Shown: positions 28,132-38,117, numbered from the stretch's first letter. The stretch: 64,000 bases of DNA from Psychrobacter immobilis (GCF_904846225.1 NZ_CAJGZJ010000008.1:1-64000), one strand, 5' to 3'. Notes: a model not told the origin generated them from the letters alone. Numbers and translations: made by a program.

Positions 28132-29082
28132 TTAATAACGGCAAGAAGAGCTACTACTAGCATGATTGAAACCCCATTTGCGATAACCATCTGTATCTAA
28201 ATGAATGGCACCGGTCGCATACAAACCTAGACCAAAATTATGCGATTGACCCTGATATTGCCAGAATTGGCACAAACCATCTTGTAAAGTGCTCCGCTGC
28301 CATAAATTGTCTTCATATTCTGGCACCCAAATATCTATGGCACTCCCATTCATATGCTTACTACTCGCAGCGCCGCCTGCACAGTCGTTGAGGCCAGGAC
28401 TGCGATACACGGAGCGTATCTCACTGCTTGCTGGCAGAACGCCTTGTTGCTTCAAGTCGTTGTATAAGCGTAATGTCGGCACAACATTTGGCCATAGTTC
28501 CTGCGGTGGTAGCTGGTAAGGCTCATAGCCGCATTCATTCCAACTGCGGGCAGTAGTGAGTAGCTGAGACAACGGCGGTACATTTTGTGCGCCAATTCTT
28601 GATGCCAAATAACGCTGATACTCTCCTACTTGTTTAGCACGGTAGCTATTGCTATTTAGCCACGCGTTGAAATCCATATTATTAGAGTCATTATTCGTGC
28701 TGTTATAAGTATTATTGGCTGTGTTATATCGGTTATTACTATCAGTCGTTTTATAAATAGGAGCACGTCGAGTGATACTTACCTGTTTATTTTCTTTGAT
28801 AGATACGCTGGCATCGAGTGGATAATCGCGCTGTTTTTGGGCAATTAGTCCTTGCATACTATCGGCATTTGTATCGTTCAATATCGTCGCACCAGCCCGA
28901 TAACTCGAGGTATTGGTAGAAGGCGCAATATAAGCATTGCTACTATCCTGACGTACTTGGACACGGCGCTCACTATTATCACTGATAATAGCGGCATGAA
29001 CTGAGATACTGCTGGTATATACAAGCAGTGCAATAATAGGCTTGTGGATTTGCCTGTAGCTATGGTTTTTTGTATTCATCAT
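28132..29082 (-). CDS. Peptidase M15-type (D-Ala-D-Ala carboxypeptidase-like) protein
   Basis: A 316-residue exported protein. A hydrophobic N-terminal segment (IIALLVYTSSISVHA) is a likely signal peptide. An Asn/Thr/Ser-rich linker spans about residues 110-140. The C-terminal domain carries the M15 metal motif SKHMNGSAIDIW (SxHxxGxAxD) and a later GAIHLDTDGYRKWG with the second His. Such domains cleave peptidoglycan stem peptides. The leftover ends with several Ser and a C-terminal Cys. The gene is divergent from rodA, consistent with a cell-wall theme. Confidence 0.82.
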   Translation of the reverse strand: MMNTKNHSYRQIHKPIIALLVYTSSISVHAAIISDNSERRVQVRQDSSNAYIAPSTNTSSYRAGATILNDTNADSMQGLIAQKQRDYPLDASVSIKENKQVSITRRAPIYKTTDSNNRYNTANNTYNSTNNDSNNMDFNAWLNSNSYRAKQVGEYQRYLASRIGAQNVPPLSQLLTTARSWNECGYEPYQLPPQELWPNVVPTLRLYNDLKQQGVLPASSEIRSVYRSPGLNDCAGGAASSKHMNGSAIDIWVPEYEDNLWQRSTLQDGLCQFWQYQGQSHNFGLGLYATGAIHLDTDGYRKWGFNHASSSSSCRY

Positions 29083-29339
29083 TGCAAGAAACTACCACTA
29101 AAAAGGTTTTATCGATACTATCAAATTTTTGATAGGCAGGCTAAACTATCGCCTCTAATTTTAGTCATGATATTCGTAATTAACACTTATCCTCACAATT
29201 TTTATAATTACGTGAGTTTATTACTTACATGTTACTTTGTCAGCACAATTCCATTAGAATAGCCGTAGCAAAATCACGTCTAGAACTATATTTTTAGATA
29301 AAACCTCACTTTTACATCAATTGCCAGCCACATTTGCTT

Positions 29340-30482
29340 ATGTCTTTTAACCCGCAGTATCGTTTCTCACGCCAAAGCCACCATTTGGGTCAAGACCATG
29401 CACCGACGCTGTGGCAACGTATCCATATAGATCCATGGTTGACCCTTCTTTTACTAACAGTTTGCTGTATTGGATTGACTATTTTATATAGTGCTGCCGG
29501 CCAAGATGTGAATATGGTCTTACGCCAAATGGTCAGCTATGGTGTGGCCTTCGCAGTTATGTTCGCTATGGCGCAGATACCGCCTAATATCTATCGCACC
29601 TTTACGCCTATATTTTATGTACTAGGATTAATCTTATTGCTGTTGGTTGATATCATCGGTGAAGTACGTATGGGTGCTCAGCGCTGGATTAATTTGCCAG
29701 GATTTGGCAGCGTGCAGCCTTCAGAGTTTATGAAACTCGGTATGCCAATGATGTGCGCGTGGTTTTTATCAAAGCGTGATTTGCCGCCCTCATTATCCAG
29801 TATCGCCATAACCTTGGCCTTAATCGTTGTTCCTGTGTTATTGATTGCTAAAGAACCGGATCTTGGTACATCGCTGCTGGTAGCAGCCAGTGGCATTTTT
29901 GTGCTTTTTTTAGCAGGTTTATCTTGGCGATTAATTTCAGCGGCCGTAATTTTAGCAATACCTTTGATCGCCATTGCTTGGAATTTTCTGTTGCATGATT
30001 ACCAGCGTATGCGTGTACTAACACTACTCAATCCAGAAGCGGATGTACAGGGTGCTGGGTGGAATATAATTCAGTCAAAGATAGCAATTGGTGCTGGTGG
30101 TCTCACTGGAAAAGGCTATTTAGATGGCACACAATCACATCTACATTTCCTACCAGAAGGCCACACTGACTTTATTATCGCTGCTTTTTCAGAAGAGTTT
30201 GGTCTGCTAGGCGTGATTTTATTGATATTTATTTATTCCTGTTTACTGATGCGCGCCTTGTATATTGCTTTTACTCATCCTGATGTCTATAGCAGATTGT
30301 TAGCAGGTGCTATTGCGATGTCATTCTTTGTTTATGTATTCGTCAATGTTGGGATGGTGGGTGGTATTTTGCCTGTCGTTGGGGTTCCTTTACCTTTTAT
30401 CAGCTATGGTGGTACTGCGGTCGTCACCTTAATGGCTGGATTTGGCCTGCTTATGTCCATTCATACCCATAAAGGTAGATAG
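29340..30482 (+). CDS. rodA: Rod-shape SEDS peptidoglycan polymerase RodA
   Basis: Multi-pass SEDS glycosyltransferase that polymerises glycan strands during elongation with PBP2. Typical segments are WINLPGFGSVQPSEFMKLG, KEPDLGTSLLV, GAGGLTGKGYLDGTQSHLHF, LPEGHTDFIIAAFSEEFG and the C-terminal LPVVGVPLPFISYGGTA. It has 380 residues. The ATG at 29340 is preferred to the TTG at 29334. No mrdA (PBP2) neighbour is present. The RlpA-like gene lies about 1 kb downstream. Confidence 0.95.
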   Translation: MSFNPQYRFSRQSHHLGQDHAPTLWQRIHIDPWLTLLLLTVCCIGLTILYSAAGQDVNMVLRQMVSYGVAFAVMFAMAQIPPNIYRTFTPIFYVLGLILLLLVDIIGEVRMGAQRWINLPGFGSVQPSEFMKLGMPMMCAWFLSKRDLPPSLSSIAITLALIVVPVLLIAKEPDLGTSLLVAASGIFVLFLAGLSWRLISAAVILAIPLIAIAWNFLLHDYQRMRVLTLLNPEADVQGAGWNIIQSKIAIGAGGLTGKGYLDGTQSHLHFLPEGHTDFIIAAFSEEFGLLGVILLIFIYSCLLMRALYIAFTHPDVYSRLLAGAIAMSFFVYVFVNVGMVGGILPVVGVPLPFISYGGTAVVTLMAGFGLLMSIHTHKGR

Positions 30483-31275
30483 CTGTTAAAATAAAATTAA
30501 ATTTTAAATCAATGCCTTACTCTATTATTGACAACATTCTAATGTTTAAAATACGCTAATAGATGTATTTTTTTTGCTTAGGCTATTTTCCTGATATAGT
30601 TAATTCTAAATAAAATAATGCCAAATTAAAGTCAAATATTATCACGCGCGACTGGTATCAATTTTCTTTGCTTGCTGTGCCGTTGCTGCTAGAGGCGACA
30701 AAAAACCTATCCCCGTATTACTGAGTTTGTCTTATAGTGGATCGAATATAGCTAATATTTTTCTATAATCAGAAGTATCTACAACTCTCTATCTACTCAA
30801 TTATTATTACGAATAATTACTCATATATCGCTTGTTTTTAAAGAAGATCGGTAGCTATATCATTAGAACTAAGTCGCTGTTATTTAGTTCTGAAAACTTT
30901 TAATCCTTGTTTTTTACAAATAATTGCGTTAACCTCGTTTGAATGTAGTTTGATACATAACCCCTACATAGCTGCTAAATAACTTTGCATTTAATTATAT
31001 TTTGGTTATAGCCCTTACGTATAGTTAGCAGCTTACAGATTCCGAGATTTCAAATACACTACTTAATTAACGGTTTAACAACAAAGAAACACGTAACACT
31101 CTTTAAAACCTTTATTAATTTAGCAATGAATGAAATTTTGTAAATACGATATATAGTTGAATCAGTACTCAGTTTTTAACTTTAGATAATGTGCTTTACG
31201 AATATTATTAACTATCATTTAAGCGTTTCATAAGTACTGTCGGTCATATTACCGTTACCCGCTTATGATTATGAA
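30483..31275. other. 793-base gene-poor region between rodA and the RlpA-like gene
   Basis: No convincing gene. It contains a degraded copy of the palindromic repeat (30651-30710), a TATAGTGGATCG-type repeat trace near 30735, and an AGAACTAA/TTAGTTCT hairpin at about 30867-30893 followed by T's. The rest is AT-rich. Confidence 0.5.
30651..30710. repeat. Palindromic repeat, copy 2 (degraded)
   Basis: Matches the first 55-60 bases of the copy at 32231 (TATCAATTTT, then TTTGCTTGCTGTGCC). The right end has decayed. Confidence 0.6.
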
Positions 31276-31440
31276 ATGAAAAATTACCATATATTAAAAT
31301 CTATAAAAGTTTCGGTTTTACATCAATTGTTATATGAACGGCAGATTGATGGTGAGACTTTAGAGTTTTTGACGCAGTTAGATTGGTCTAATGCGATCAC
31401 ACTCAATCTAGAATTATTAGAATTAGATTTTAATGTATAA
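31276..31440 (+). CDS. Possible small protein upstream of rlpA-like gene (54 residues)
   Basis: A 54-residue frame ends 15 bases before the next gene. The C-terminal half is acidic and Leu-rich (TLNLELLELDFNV), and the N-terminus is basic. No good ribosome site precedes the ATG. It could be chance or a gene remnant. No family is recognised. Confidence 0.22.
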   Translation: MKNYHILKSIKVSVLHQLLYERQIDGETLEFLTQLDWSNAITLNLELLELDFNV

Positions 31441-31455
31441 GTTATAGAGGTATCT

Positions 31456-32070
31456 ATGAACAAGCGTTTATCTGGTCTACTTACTATGTCAGCAGTATTT
31501 TTTGCTGGCTCTGCAATCGCTACTAATGTAAATGCTGTAGAAGCAAAAACCTCTCTTGCGATGATCTCACAAGATAACACCTCCCATATCGATCGTGTAC
31601 TCAGCGAGCTCAGCCGTCAGCATGATGGTGCATCAAGTTTAGTTAAATCAGCACGTCAACCTACTTCATTAGCGCTTAGTAGCTCATTGTTAGCCAGTGA
31701 CACGGCGCAAGTAACCGATGACGAAGATGTATTAGAGCGTCTGACAGCAGTAGCTTCTAATTCAGTAAGCAAGTTTAAGCAAACAGGACTGGCCTCTTGG
31801 TACGGTCGCAAGTTTCACGGTCGTAAAACTGCCAGTGGTGAGACATTCGATATGAATGCTTTGACTGCAGCGCATCGCTCGTTACCATTAAACTGTTATG
31901 TTAAAGTGACCAACAAAACTAATGGTAAAAGCGTTGTAGTAAAAGTTAATGATCGTGGTCCATTCCATGGTAACCGCGTTATGGATTTATCTTATGGTGC
32001 TGCCAAACGCCTAGGCATTACCAGTAAAGGTGTTGGTAACGTTTCTATCGAGCGTGTTTCAGGCCCATAG
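31456..32070 (+). CDS. RlpA-like septal ring lytic transglycosylase
   Basis: A 204-residue exported protein with an N-terminal signal peptide (about residues 1-28). The C-terminal double-psi beta-barrel is clear: GLASWYGRKFHGRKTASGE, FDMNALTAAHRSLPLN, VKVNDRGPFHGNRVMDLSYG. The catalytic Asp and His expected of RlpA are in NDRGPF and AAHRSL. No SPOR domain is present, unlike Pseudomonas RlpA, so septal targeting is uncertain. The start has a GAGG site. Confidence 0.9.
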   Translation: MNKRLSGLLTMSAVFFAGSAIATNVNAVEAKTSLAMISQDNTSHIDRVLSELSRQHDGASSLVKSARQPTSLALSSSLLASDTAQVTDDEDVLERLTAVASNSVSKFKQTGLASWYGRKFHGRKTASGETFDMNALTAAHRSLPLNCYVKVTNKTNGKSVVVKVNDRGPFHGNRVMDLSYGAAKRLGITSKGVGNVSIERVSGP

Positions 32071-32124
32071 TTTTAAACCAGTCATTAGCTAATTTAATCA
32101 GAGCTTAGTTTAGTCAGATCAAAT

Positions 32125-32166
32125 AAAAAAAGCGCCTAACTCTTTCCATAGTTAAGCGCTTTTTTT
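32125..32166 (+). terminator. Terminator of the RlpA-like gene
   Basis: AAAAAAAGCGC(C)TAACT pairs with AGTTAAGCGCTTTTTTT. Confidence 0.9.
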
Positions 32167-32230
32167 ATGACTTAATTTTATCGATTTTATTAAAGTATCG
32201 TTAGTGAAAAATAATATCAATACATTACGC

Positions 32231-32302
32231 ACTGCTGATATCAATTTTTTTTGCTTGCTGTGCCTTCGCAGACAGAGGCAGCAAAAAATTGACATCAGCA
32301 GT
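32231..32302. repeat. Palindromic repeat, copy 3 (best preserved)
   Basis: ACTGCTGATATCAATTTTT at the left is inverted as AAAAATTGACATCAGCAGT at the right, around a core with CTTGCTGTGCC. A GACTATA trace follows at 32329. Confidence 0.8.
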
Positions 32303-32381
32303 ACTCTATCGTTTTTTAGGGCGTTTTGACTATAGTAAGTCTCTTTACTACGCCAAAAGTTAACATTGTAAATATAATTTT

Positions 32382-33818
32382 CTATAACTCAAATGCACTT
32401 TCAATCGCATCATCAAGACGCTCAACGGCAATCACATTGATGCCTTTAAACTGAGGAGAATCCTTAGCGGGTGCATTGGCCTTTGGGATAATGGCATGTT
32501 TAAATCCATGTTTCATGGCTTCTTTTAGACGTTCCTGCCCATTAGGGACAGGGCGAATCTCACCAGATAGCCCTACTTCACCGAACACGGCCAATGAAGA
32601 TGGCAATGCTTTTTCTTTAATACTGGAGGCGCATGCCAATAGCACTGCTAAGTCAGAGCCTGTCTCTATAACTTTGACCCCGCCAACTACGTTGACATAG
32701 ACATCCTGACCACTAGTATGAATACCACCATGGCGATGCATTACTGCCAGTAGCATGGATAAGCGTTGAAAATCCAGTCCTAGCGCCATCCGCCTCGGTT
32801 GTCCTTGGGAATCATCAACCAACGCTTGTACTTCGACCAATAACGGTCTTGTACCTTCGCGGCTAACCATAACAACGGATCCAGCAACAGGTTTGTCATA
32901 ACGGCTCAAAAATATAGCCGACGGATTGGCGACTTCTTTGAGCCCCATATCCGTCATACCAAAAATTCCTAACTCGTTAACCGCACCAAAACGGTTTTTG
33001 ACCGCACGAATCATCCTAAAACGCGAGTCAGATTGACCTTCAAAGTACAACACCGTATCAACCATATGTTCAAGTACGCGAGGCCCCGCCAGTGTACCTT
33101 CTTTGGTGACATGACCCACTAAAAATAGCGCAGTCCCCGTTTGCTTAGCATAGCGGGTCAAAATTGCAGCTGACTCTCTAATTTGGCTGACCCCACCTGG
33201 TGCCGAATTAATTGCGTCGGTATAAATAGTTTGAATAGAGTCAATAATAGCAATGGCGGGCTGCTCTTGAGTCAAGGCCGCACAAATAGTCTCAACATTG
33301 GTTTCGGCCAGCACTCGCAGCCTATCAGCGGGCAAATCCAAGCGTTTAGCACGCATGGCCACCTGTGCGAGCGACTCTTCGCCAGTCACATATAACGCGC
33401 TACCTGCCAGTGAATCCGCACGTGCCATATTAGTCGCTGTCTGCAATAATATGGTTGATTTACCAATACCAGGATCACCGCCTATCAGCACGACAGAACC
33501 GGCGACCAATCCACCACCCAATACGCGATCAAACTCACTTATTCCCGTTGGCAAGCGAGCATCCAACGTTACGCTAACCGCGTTTAGAGGCATGACCGCA
33601 CTATGAGTACCAGAATAATTACCAGCGGGCGCACCATTACTACGAGGTGTGGCTCGACTGGCATTGGGTTTGCTCGTACTCTTATTATGATGCGGCATAC
33701 TGACGTTTGGCGCTTCAACTAAGCTGTTCCACTCTCCGCAATCTGTACACTGCCCTGCCCATTTACCAAAATGCGCCCCGCAATGTTGACAGACATAACT
33801 GCTTTTATTTTTTGCCAT
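32382..33818 (-). CDS. radA: DNA repair protein RadA
   Basis: RecA-like branch-migration protein in recombination repair. The N-terminal zinc finger has YVCQHCG and GQCTDCGEW. The ATPase has Walker A GGDPGIGKST and the RadA-specific KNRFG motif (AVKNRFGAVNE). The C-terminal Lon-protease-like domain contains VNVVGGVKV and VFGEVGLSGEIRPV. It has 478 residues; a Ser/Asn-rich linker of about 40 residues after the zinc finger is longer than usual. Confidence 0.96.
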   Translation of the reverse strand: MAKNKSSYVCQHCGAHFGKWAGQCTDCGEWNSLVEAPNVSMPHHNKSTSKPNASRATPRSNGAPAGNYSGTHSAVMPLNAVSVTLDARLPTGISEFDRVLGGGLVAGSVVLIGGDPGIGKSTILLQTATNMARADSLAGSALYVTGEESLAQVAMRAKRLDLPADRLRVLAETNVETICAALTQEQPAIAIIDSIQTIYTDAINSAPGGVSQIRESAAILTRYAKQTGTALFLVGHVTKEGTLAGPRVLEHMVDTVLYFEGQSDSRFRMIRAVKNRFGAVNELGIFGMTDMGLKEVANPSAIFLSRYDKPVAGSVVMVSREGTRPLLVEVQALVDDSQGQPRRMALGLDFQRLSMLLAVMHRHGGIHTSGQDVYVNVVGGVKVIETGSDLAVLLACASSIKEKALPSSLAVFGEVGLSGEIRPVPNGQERLKEAMKHGFKHAIIPKANAPAKDSPQFKGINVIAVERLDDAIESAFEL

Positions 33819-34081
33819 AACATACAGCCTTATTCAGATGATTAATCGAGAATAATGAATAGAGTATTGTGATGCTTTGATAAGCGTTAATTTGAAAATT
33901 ATTTTAAGACAAACCTGCTGTCAATGTAACAGGCAGTGTTTTATAGGAGAGGTAAAACTAAATGTCAGTAAGGAAAGTCTAGATACAAGAAAGCGAACGA
34001 TAGCTGGCTCAGGGATTTGCAAAAATCTGATGCCAGCATCCCGCGTAAATATAAGCGTAAAAAAAATATTGAAGTGCTGAT

Positions 34082-34861
34082 TTATACTTGAAAGTCTTTA
34101 CCTAGATAAACGGACTTAACCAATTCATTTTCTAAGACTTCGGATGCAGTACCTTCAGCAATGATAGCACCTTCTGACACAATATAAGCTTTTTCGCAAA
34201 TGGCCAACGTGTCACGGACGTTGTGATCCGTAATTAACACACCAATACCACGGTTTTTTAACGACAAAATAACGTCTTTAATATCGCCAACAGAGATCGG
34301 GTCAACTCCTGCAAAAGGCTCATCTAATAGAATGAACTTGGGATCGGCTGCCAAAGCGCGTGCAATCTCACAACGACGACGCTCACCACCTGACACACTC
34401 ATACCCAATGATTTTCTGACATGTTCTAAATGGAACTCACCGATTAACTTTTCAAGCTCTTGTTTTTGCTCGCTTGCACTCAATTCTTTACGCGTTTGCA
34501 AAATAGCCAAAATATTGTCTTCGATAGACAATTTGCGAAAAATAGACGCTTCTTGCGGCAAGTAGCCAATACCCGCACGAGCGCGCTCATGCATCGCATA
34601 TTTAGACAAGTCCATTTTTCCTAAGGTCACACGCCCCTTATCCATATTAACCAGCCCTACTACCATATAAAAGCTGGTCGTTTTACCGGCACCATTTGGG
34701 CCTAACAATCCAACAACTTGACCTTGCTCAACAGAAAAAGAGACGTCTTTAACGACCCAGCGCTTACCGTAGCGTTTGCCTAGGTTTTGCATCGTTAAGC
34801 GTGCGACGGGTGCTGTGTTATTGCTTGCTGCTAAAGACTCTATATTTTTATTAACACTCAT
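34082..34861 (-). CDS. lptB: LPS export ABC transporter ATPase LptB
   Basis: Cytoplasmic ATPase that powers LPS extraction by LptFG. It has Walker [11 protein letters not shown], signature [14 protein letters not shown], Walker [14 protein letters not shown], and the H-loop [10 protein letters not shown]. It has 259 residues, with about 18 extra at the N-terminus compared with E. coli. It is the last gene of the leftward kdsD-kdsC-lptC-lptA-lptB set. Confidence 0.95.
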   Translation of the reverse strand: MSVNKNIESLAASNNTAPVARLTMQNLGKRYGKRWVVKDVSFSVEQGQVVGLLGPNGAGKTTSFYMVVGLVNMDKGRVTLGKMDLSKYAMHERARAGIGYLPQEASIFRKLSIEDNILAILQTRKELSASEQKQELEKLIGEFHLEHVRKSLGMSVSGGERRRCEIARALAADPKFILLDEPFAGVDPISVGDIKDVILSLKNRGIGVLITDHNVRDTLAICEKAYIVSEGAIIAEGTASEVLENELVKSVYLGKDFQV

Positions 34862-34946
34862 AACTTACTCTTACTGTTGCGTCATTCAAGGACCGATACA
34901 TTAATAAGGACTTATTTTCATATTGATGAGTTAACTGTCAATATTT

Positions 34947-35525
34947 TTAGCGTATGCCACTTTGGCTACCGCTATTACTCGGCGGAAATACCAATTCTAC
35001 TCGCTGATTGCCACCAGCAGTCGCTTCAACATCACCTGCTTTTAGGCTATAGCGAATGACATTACCTGCAAAACTGGCACCATTTTGAACCAGCTTGGCA
35101 TTACCTGTTAAAGTAATAATACCTGTGACCGCATTATAATCAATTTTGTTAGCTTGACCTTTTGCTACACCTTTTTCTTGCGTGACAATCTGCTGCATGG
35201 TCGCTGGGCGTCCAGTCGCTACCGCTGAATTAATACTACGCTGCTGTGACAAATTGACCGTGATATTATCAGCCGTCATCTTAAACGTGCCCTGAGTAAT
35301 AATGACACCGCCTGAGTAACTGGTAACGCCTGTACGCTCGCTATAAGTCGCTTTATCAGCCAACAGTTTGATTTCCTGATTGGCATCTGATGGAAGCGCA
35401 TGACTATAAATGGGTAGCGCTAACAACATAACCATCGGTAATTTGTGCCATTGACGTAAGCTATTCGAGGTTAGGTTAAAGCGTATCAATGATGAGCGCA
35501 AAGTAGGCAAAAATGTAGATGTCAT
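34947..35525 (-). CDS. lptA: LPS transport periplasmic protein LptA
   Basis: Periplasmic bridge protein carrying LPS from LptC to LptD. After an N-terminal hydrophobic export signal (LPMVMLLALPIYSHA), the OstA-type beta-jellyroll has LLADKATYSERTGVTSYSG, GTFKMTADNITVNL, and VTGIITLTGNAKLVQNG. The ATG at 35525 gives about 192 residues; the frame is open to a GTG at 35579, which has no ribosome site. It is downstream of lptC and upstream of lptB. Confidence 0.92.
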   Translation of the reverse strand: MTSTFLPTLRSSLIRFNLTSNSLRQWHKLPMVMLLALPIYSHALPSDANQEIKLLADKATYSERTGVTSYSGGVIITQGTFKMTADNITVNLSQQRSINSAVATGRPATMQQIVTQEKGVAKGQANKIDYNAVTGIITLTGNAKLVQNGASFAGNVIRYSLKAGDVEATAGGNQRVELVFPPSNSGSQSGIR

Positions 35526-35621
35526 AAAATTACTCGTTTTATAATGGGTAGTAGGATTTGCAAACTTCGTGCTAGCCACTGTTTTTAGAGGCTAAAATAT
35601 AGTGGCTGAAAACAATTATAA

Positions 35622-36206
35622 TCAGAACAACGCTTTATCTTTGCGATCAGCGGGTGTAAAACCGACAGCAACTTGTCCAAACTCATACTCACCTGTCTCA
35701 AGATTGGCTTTCATACTAGAGGCCTCAAACCGATTCAGCCCTTGTTCAATCTTAACAGGTGCATCACTATATACTTGCCCTGATTTAGTATTGCCCTTAA
35801 GAGCACTACCAGTCACCTTGATTGGCTCAATATCAGACTTGTCTTTATTGCCTTCACTGACCAATGAAAAACCACCTGACAAGCTGAGATCTCCTGTCTC
35901 CTGACTAATAGCAGCACTACCCGCTTCAATATGGTAGCGCTGTTCTGTTGACGGCTCCCAATTCATTTTGATTCCCAACATCTCATCTTTATTGGTTTCA
36001 GGATTATGCGTTAAAGATTCAGCAGTCAGCTCATATTCAGTTTCACCTTTATCGTTAGTCTGCACAGCCTTTATTTCTGTTGCTTCATAATCAACGTCAG
36101 TCGCTTCCATACTCACTGGCGGTGATACTTCTCCTTGCTGCTGAAAGAACCAGCCTGCAACACCAGCGATAATCAATGCAAGGACTATTAAAACACGAGT
36201 ATTCAC
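35622..36206 (-). CDS. lptC: LPS export protein LptC
   Basis: Membrane-anchored member of the Lpt bridge. One N-terminal transmembrane helix (VLIVLALIIAGVAGWFF) precedes a periplasmic LptC/OstA-like beta domain of 170 residues (ATDVDYEATEIKAVQ, TEYELTAESLTHNP, KGNTKSGQVYSDAPVKIEQG). It has 194 residues. The start overlaps the stop of kdsC by 4 bases, so translation is coupled. Confidence 0.92.
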   Translation of the reverse strand: MNTRVLIVLALIIAGVAGWFFQQQGEVSPPVSMEATDVDYEATEIKAVQTNDKGETEYELTAESLTHNPETNKDEMLGIKMNWEPSTEQRYHIEAGSAAISQETGDLSLSGGFSLVSEGNKDKSDIEPIKVTGSALKGNTKSGQVYSDAPVKIEQGLNRFEASSMKANLETGEYEFGQVAVGFTPADRKDKALF

Positions 36207-36772
36207 GACAAGTTATCCTGATTTTTGGCTTCATCAAGCGTGTAATGCGCGATAAAGTCTTGATAATGTCCATGACCTTTTAAAATGAGGTCACATATTT
36301 CGCGTACAGCGCCAGTACCGCCAGCACGCGTCGTTACCATATCACTGCGGTTGATGACCTCCGCATGTGCATTAGGCACTGTTGCCGCAAAACCTACCGT
36401 TTGCATCGCTTTAATATCTGGCAAATCATCACCCATATAAGCGCAATCAGCCGCCGTAATATTAAGGGCTGGATCAAGAATAGATAACAACTCATTTAGG
36501 GCAATTAATTTGTCATCACGGCCTTGTACAACATAATTGACACCCATTTCTGTGGCGCGTTTATCAACCATGGCGCTGCTACGACCGGTAATAATTGCTG
36601 TCAAAATACCATAACGCGCTAAAGATTTGACACCAACGCCGTCATGAACTGAAAATGCTTTGGTCTCGATACCATTGGCATCATAAATAATTTGACCATT
36701 TGATAAAATGCCATCGACGTCCATGACTAGCAGCTTTACTTGTCCCGCTTTTTTAATTAAATCTTGCATCAC
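36203..36772 (-). CDS. kdsC: 3-deoxy-D-manno-octulosonate 8-phosphate phosphatase
   Basis: HAD-family phosphatase releasing Kdo from Kdo 8-phosphate for the LPS core. The nucleophile motif is MDVDGILSNG. ITGRSS and the later GDDLPDIKAM give the second and third HAD motifs. It has 189 residues, without the large cap domain, as in E. coli KdsC. It is between kdsD and lptC. Confidence 0.95.
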   Translation of the reverse strand: MMQDLIKKAGQVKLLVMDVDGILSNGQIIYDANGIETKAFSVHDGVGVKSLARYGILTAIITGRSSAMVDKRATEMGVNYVVQGRDDKLIALNELLSILDPALNITAADCAYMGDDLPDIKAMQTVGFAATVPNAHAEVINRSDMVTTRAGGTGAVREICDLILKGHGHYQDFIAHYTLDEAKNQDNLS

Positions 36773-36811
36773 TTATCTCTTATTAATTAATAGCTATGTT
36801 TAATGTGACGT

Positions 36812-37804
36812 TTACTTTACACCCGCTTGTAGCAAATCATGTACGGTAATAACGGCTTCTAAACGACCTTCGTCATCAATAATTAACAATTGACTGATAC
36901 CATTTTCGTTCATCACACTAAGGGCATCTGAGGCACGCATGGTCTTATTAACATGGCGCGGATTGCTAACCATCATTTCACGCATTGGCGTTTGTAGATC
37001 AATGCCTTTTTCCAAACTACGGCGTAGATCACCATCCGTGAACACGCCGACGACTTTGTCACTATCATCGGTCACCACTGTCATACCTAAGCGCCCAGCA
37101 GACATGGTGAATAGTGCTTCTTGTAAAGGCGCGTGCTGATGAATCAGCGGTAAATATTCAGACTTGTTGTGCATCAAATCCTCAACTCGAGTGAGCAGCT
37201 GACGACCTAGCGCGCCTGCTGGATGCGATAAAGCAAAATCTTCTGAAGTAAAGTTGCGTGCATGCACCAATGCGACGGCCAGTGCATCTCCAAGCGCTAA
37301 AGTCGCCGTGGTACTTGAAGTAGGAGCAAGGTTAAGTGGGCAAGCTTCTTGCGATTTGCCAAGCGTCAATATAATGTCAGCGGCATGTGGTAGCATGCCA
37401 CGCTTATCACGGCTGATACTAATCAGCGGTATATTTAAACGCTTGACCACAGGCAGCAGCATTTTAATCTCATCCGACTCACCAGAATTAGAGATGGCAA
37501 GCAATACATCGCCCTTCACCAACATCCCCAAATCGCCGTGCCCTGCTTCACCAGGATGCATAAAAAAGGCTGGCGTACCAGTAGAGGCAAAAGTCGCTGC
37601 TATCTTACGCCCAATCAATCCTGACTTACCCATGCCAGTGACAACCACTCGGCCCTTACATGCCAAAATAACATCACAAGCTTGCGCAAACCTATCGTCT
37701 ATCTGCTCTATCAATAGCGATAACGCAAGAATTTCTGTATTAATTGCTTCGATCGCATTACTTGTAAATTTCTCATGGGTCAAATTGACTTGGGTATTAC
37801 TCAT
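36812..37804 (-). CDS. kdsD: Arabinose 5-phosphate isomerase
   Basis: Makes arabinose 5-phosphate, the Kdo precursor. The SIS domain has VVTGMGKSGLIGRKIAATFA, HPGEAGHGDLGM and ISNSGESDEI, and two CBS domains occupy the C-terminal part (from about residue 205, with VTDDSDKVVGVFTDGDLRRS). It has 330 residues. First gene of the leftward Kdo/Lpt set. Confidence 0.95.
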   Translation of the reverse strand: MSNTQVNLTHEKFTSNAIEAINTEILALSLLIEQIDDRFAQACDVILACKGRVVVTGMGKSGLIGRKIAATFASTGTPAFFMHPGEAGHGDLGMLVKGDVLLAISNSGESDEIKMLLPVVKRLNIPLISISRDKRGMLPHAADIILTLGKSQEACPLNLAPTSSTTATLALGDALAVALVHARNFTSEDFALSHPAGALGRQLLTRVEDLMHNKSEYLPLIHQHAPLQEALFTMSAGRLGMTVVTDDSDKVVGVFTDGDLRRSLEKGIDLQTPMREMMVSNPRHVNKTMRASDALSVMNENGISQLLIIDDEGRLEAVITVHDLLQAGVK

Positions 37805-38117
37805 GAATCCACTCTATTATTTTAATAAATCAATATAGTATTTTACTATACTATGACTCATATTAATAATACTCTCACAATAATAATAGTCTCATAATAA
37901 TAATCTATATAAACCATAGCTGCTGATCCAGTGCTTACTGTTAGATCATTAAGCCATGCGGAACATTCGACTATCACAGTCGTAGAGGCTATGCTAAATG
38001 TTCAATACGCCCTATTATGTATACGTTTATTTAGACAAAAAAAACCCACTATAATAGCAGGTTTTGATCGAATCAATCATGTCTCAATGATGCACTTTCA
38101 ATTATATATTTAAGCGT
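37805..38117. other. Intergenic region between hfq and kdsD
   Basis: Holds the hfq terminator (38037-38065) and, further left, AT-rich sequence with ATAATA stretches that should include the kdsD promoter. No gene seen. Confidence 0.5.
38037..38065 (-). terminator. Terminator of hfq
   Basis: On the minus strand AAAACCTGC... pairs with ...GTGGGTTTT and is followed by more T's. Confidence 0.65.

Larger units (their letters stand above)
32071..32381. other. Intergenic region with terminator and palindromic repeat
   Basis: Contains the terminator at 32125-32166 and palindromic repeat copy 3 at 32231-32302. No gene seen. Confidence 0.7.

Noticed and set aside
33877..34080. Plus-strand 67-codon frame between radA and lptB
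   Set aside because: No ribosome site and unnatural composition; the strand is opposite to both neighbours and no family is recognised.
37931..38113. Plus-strand 60-codon frame over the hfq terminator
   Set aside because: It reads through the hairpin of hfq and has no start signal.
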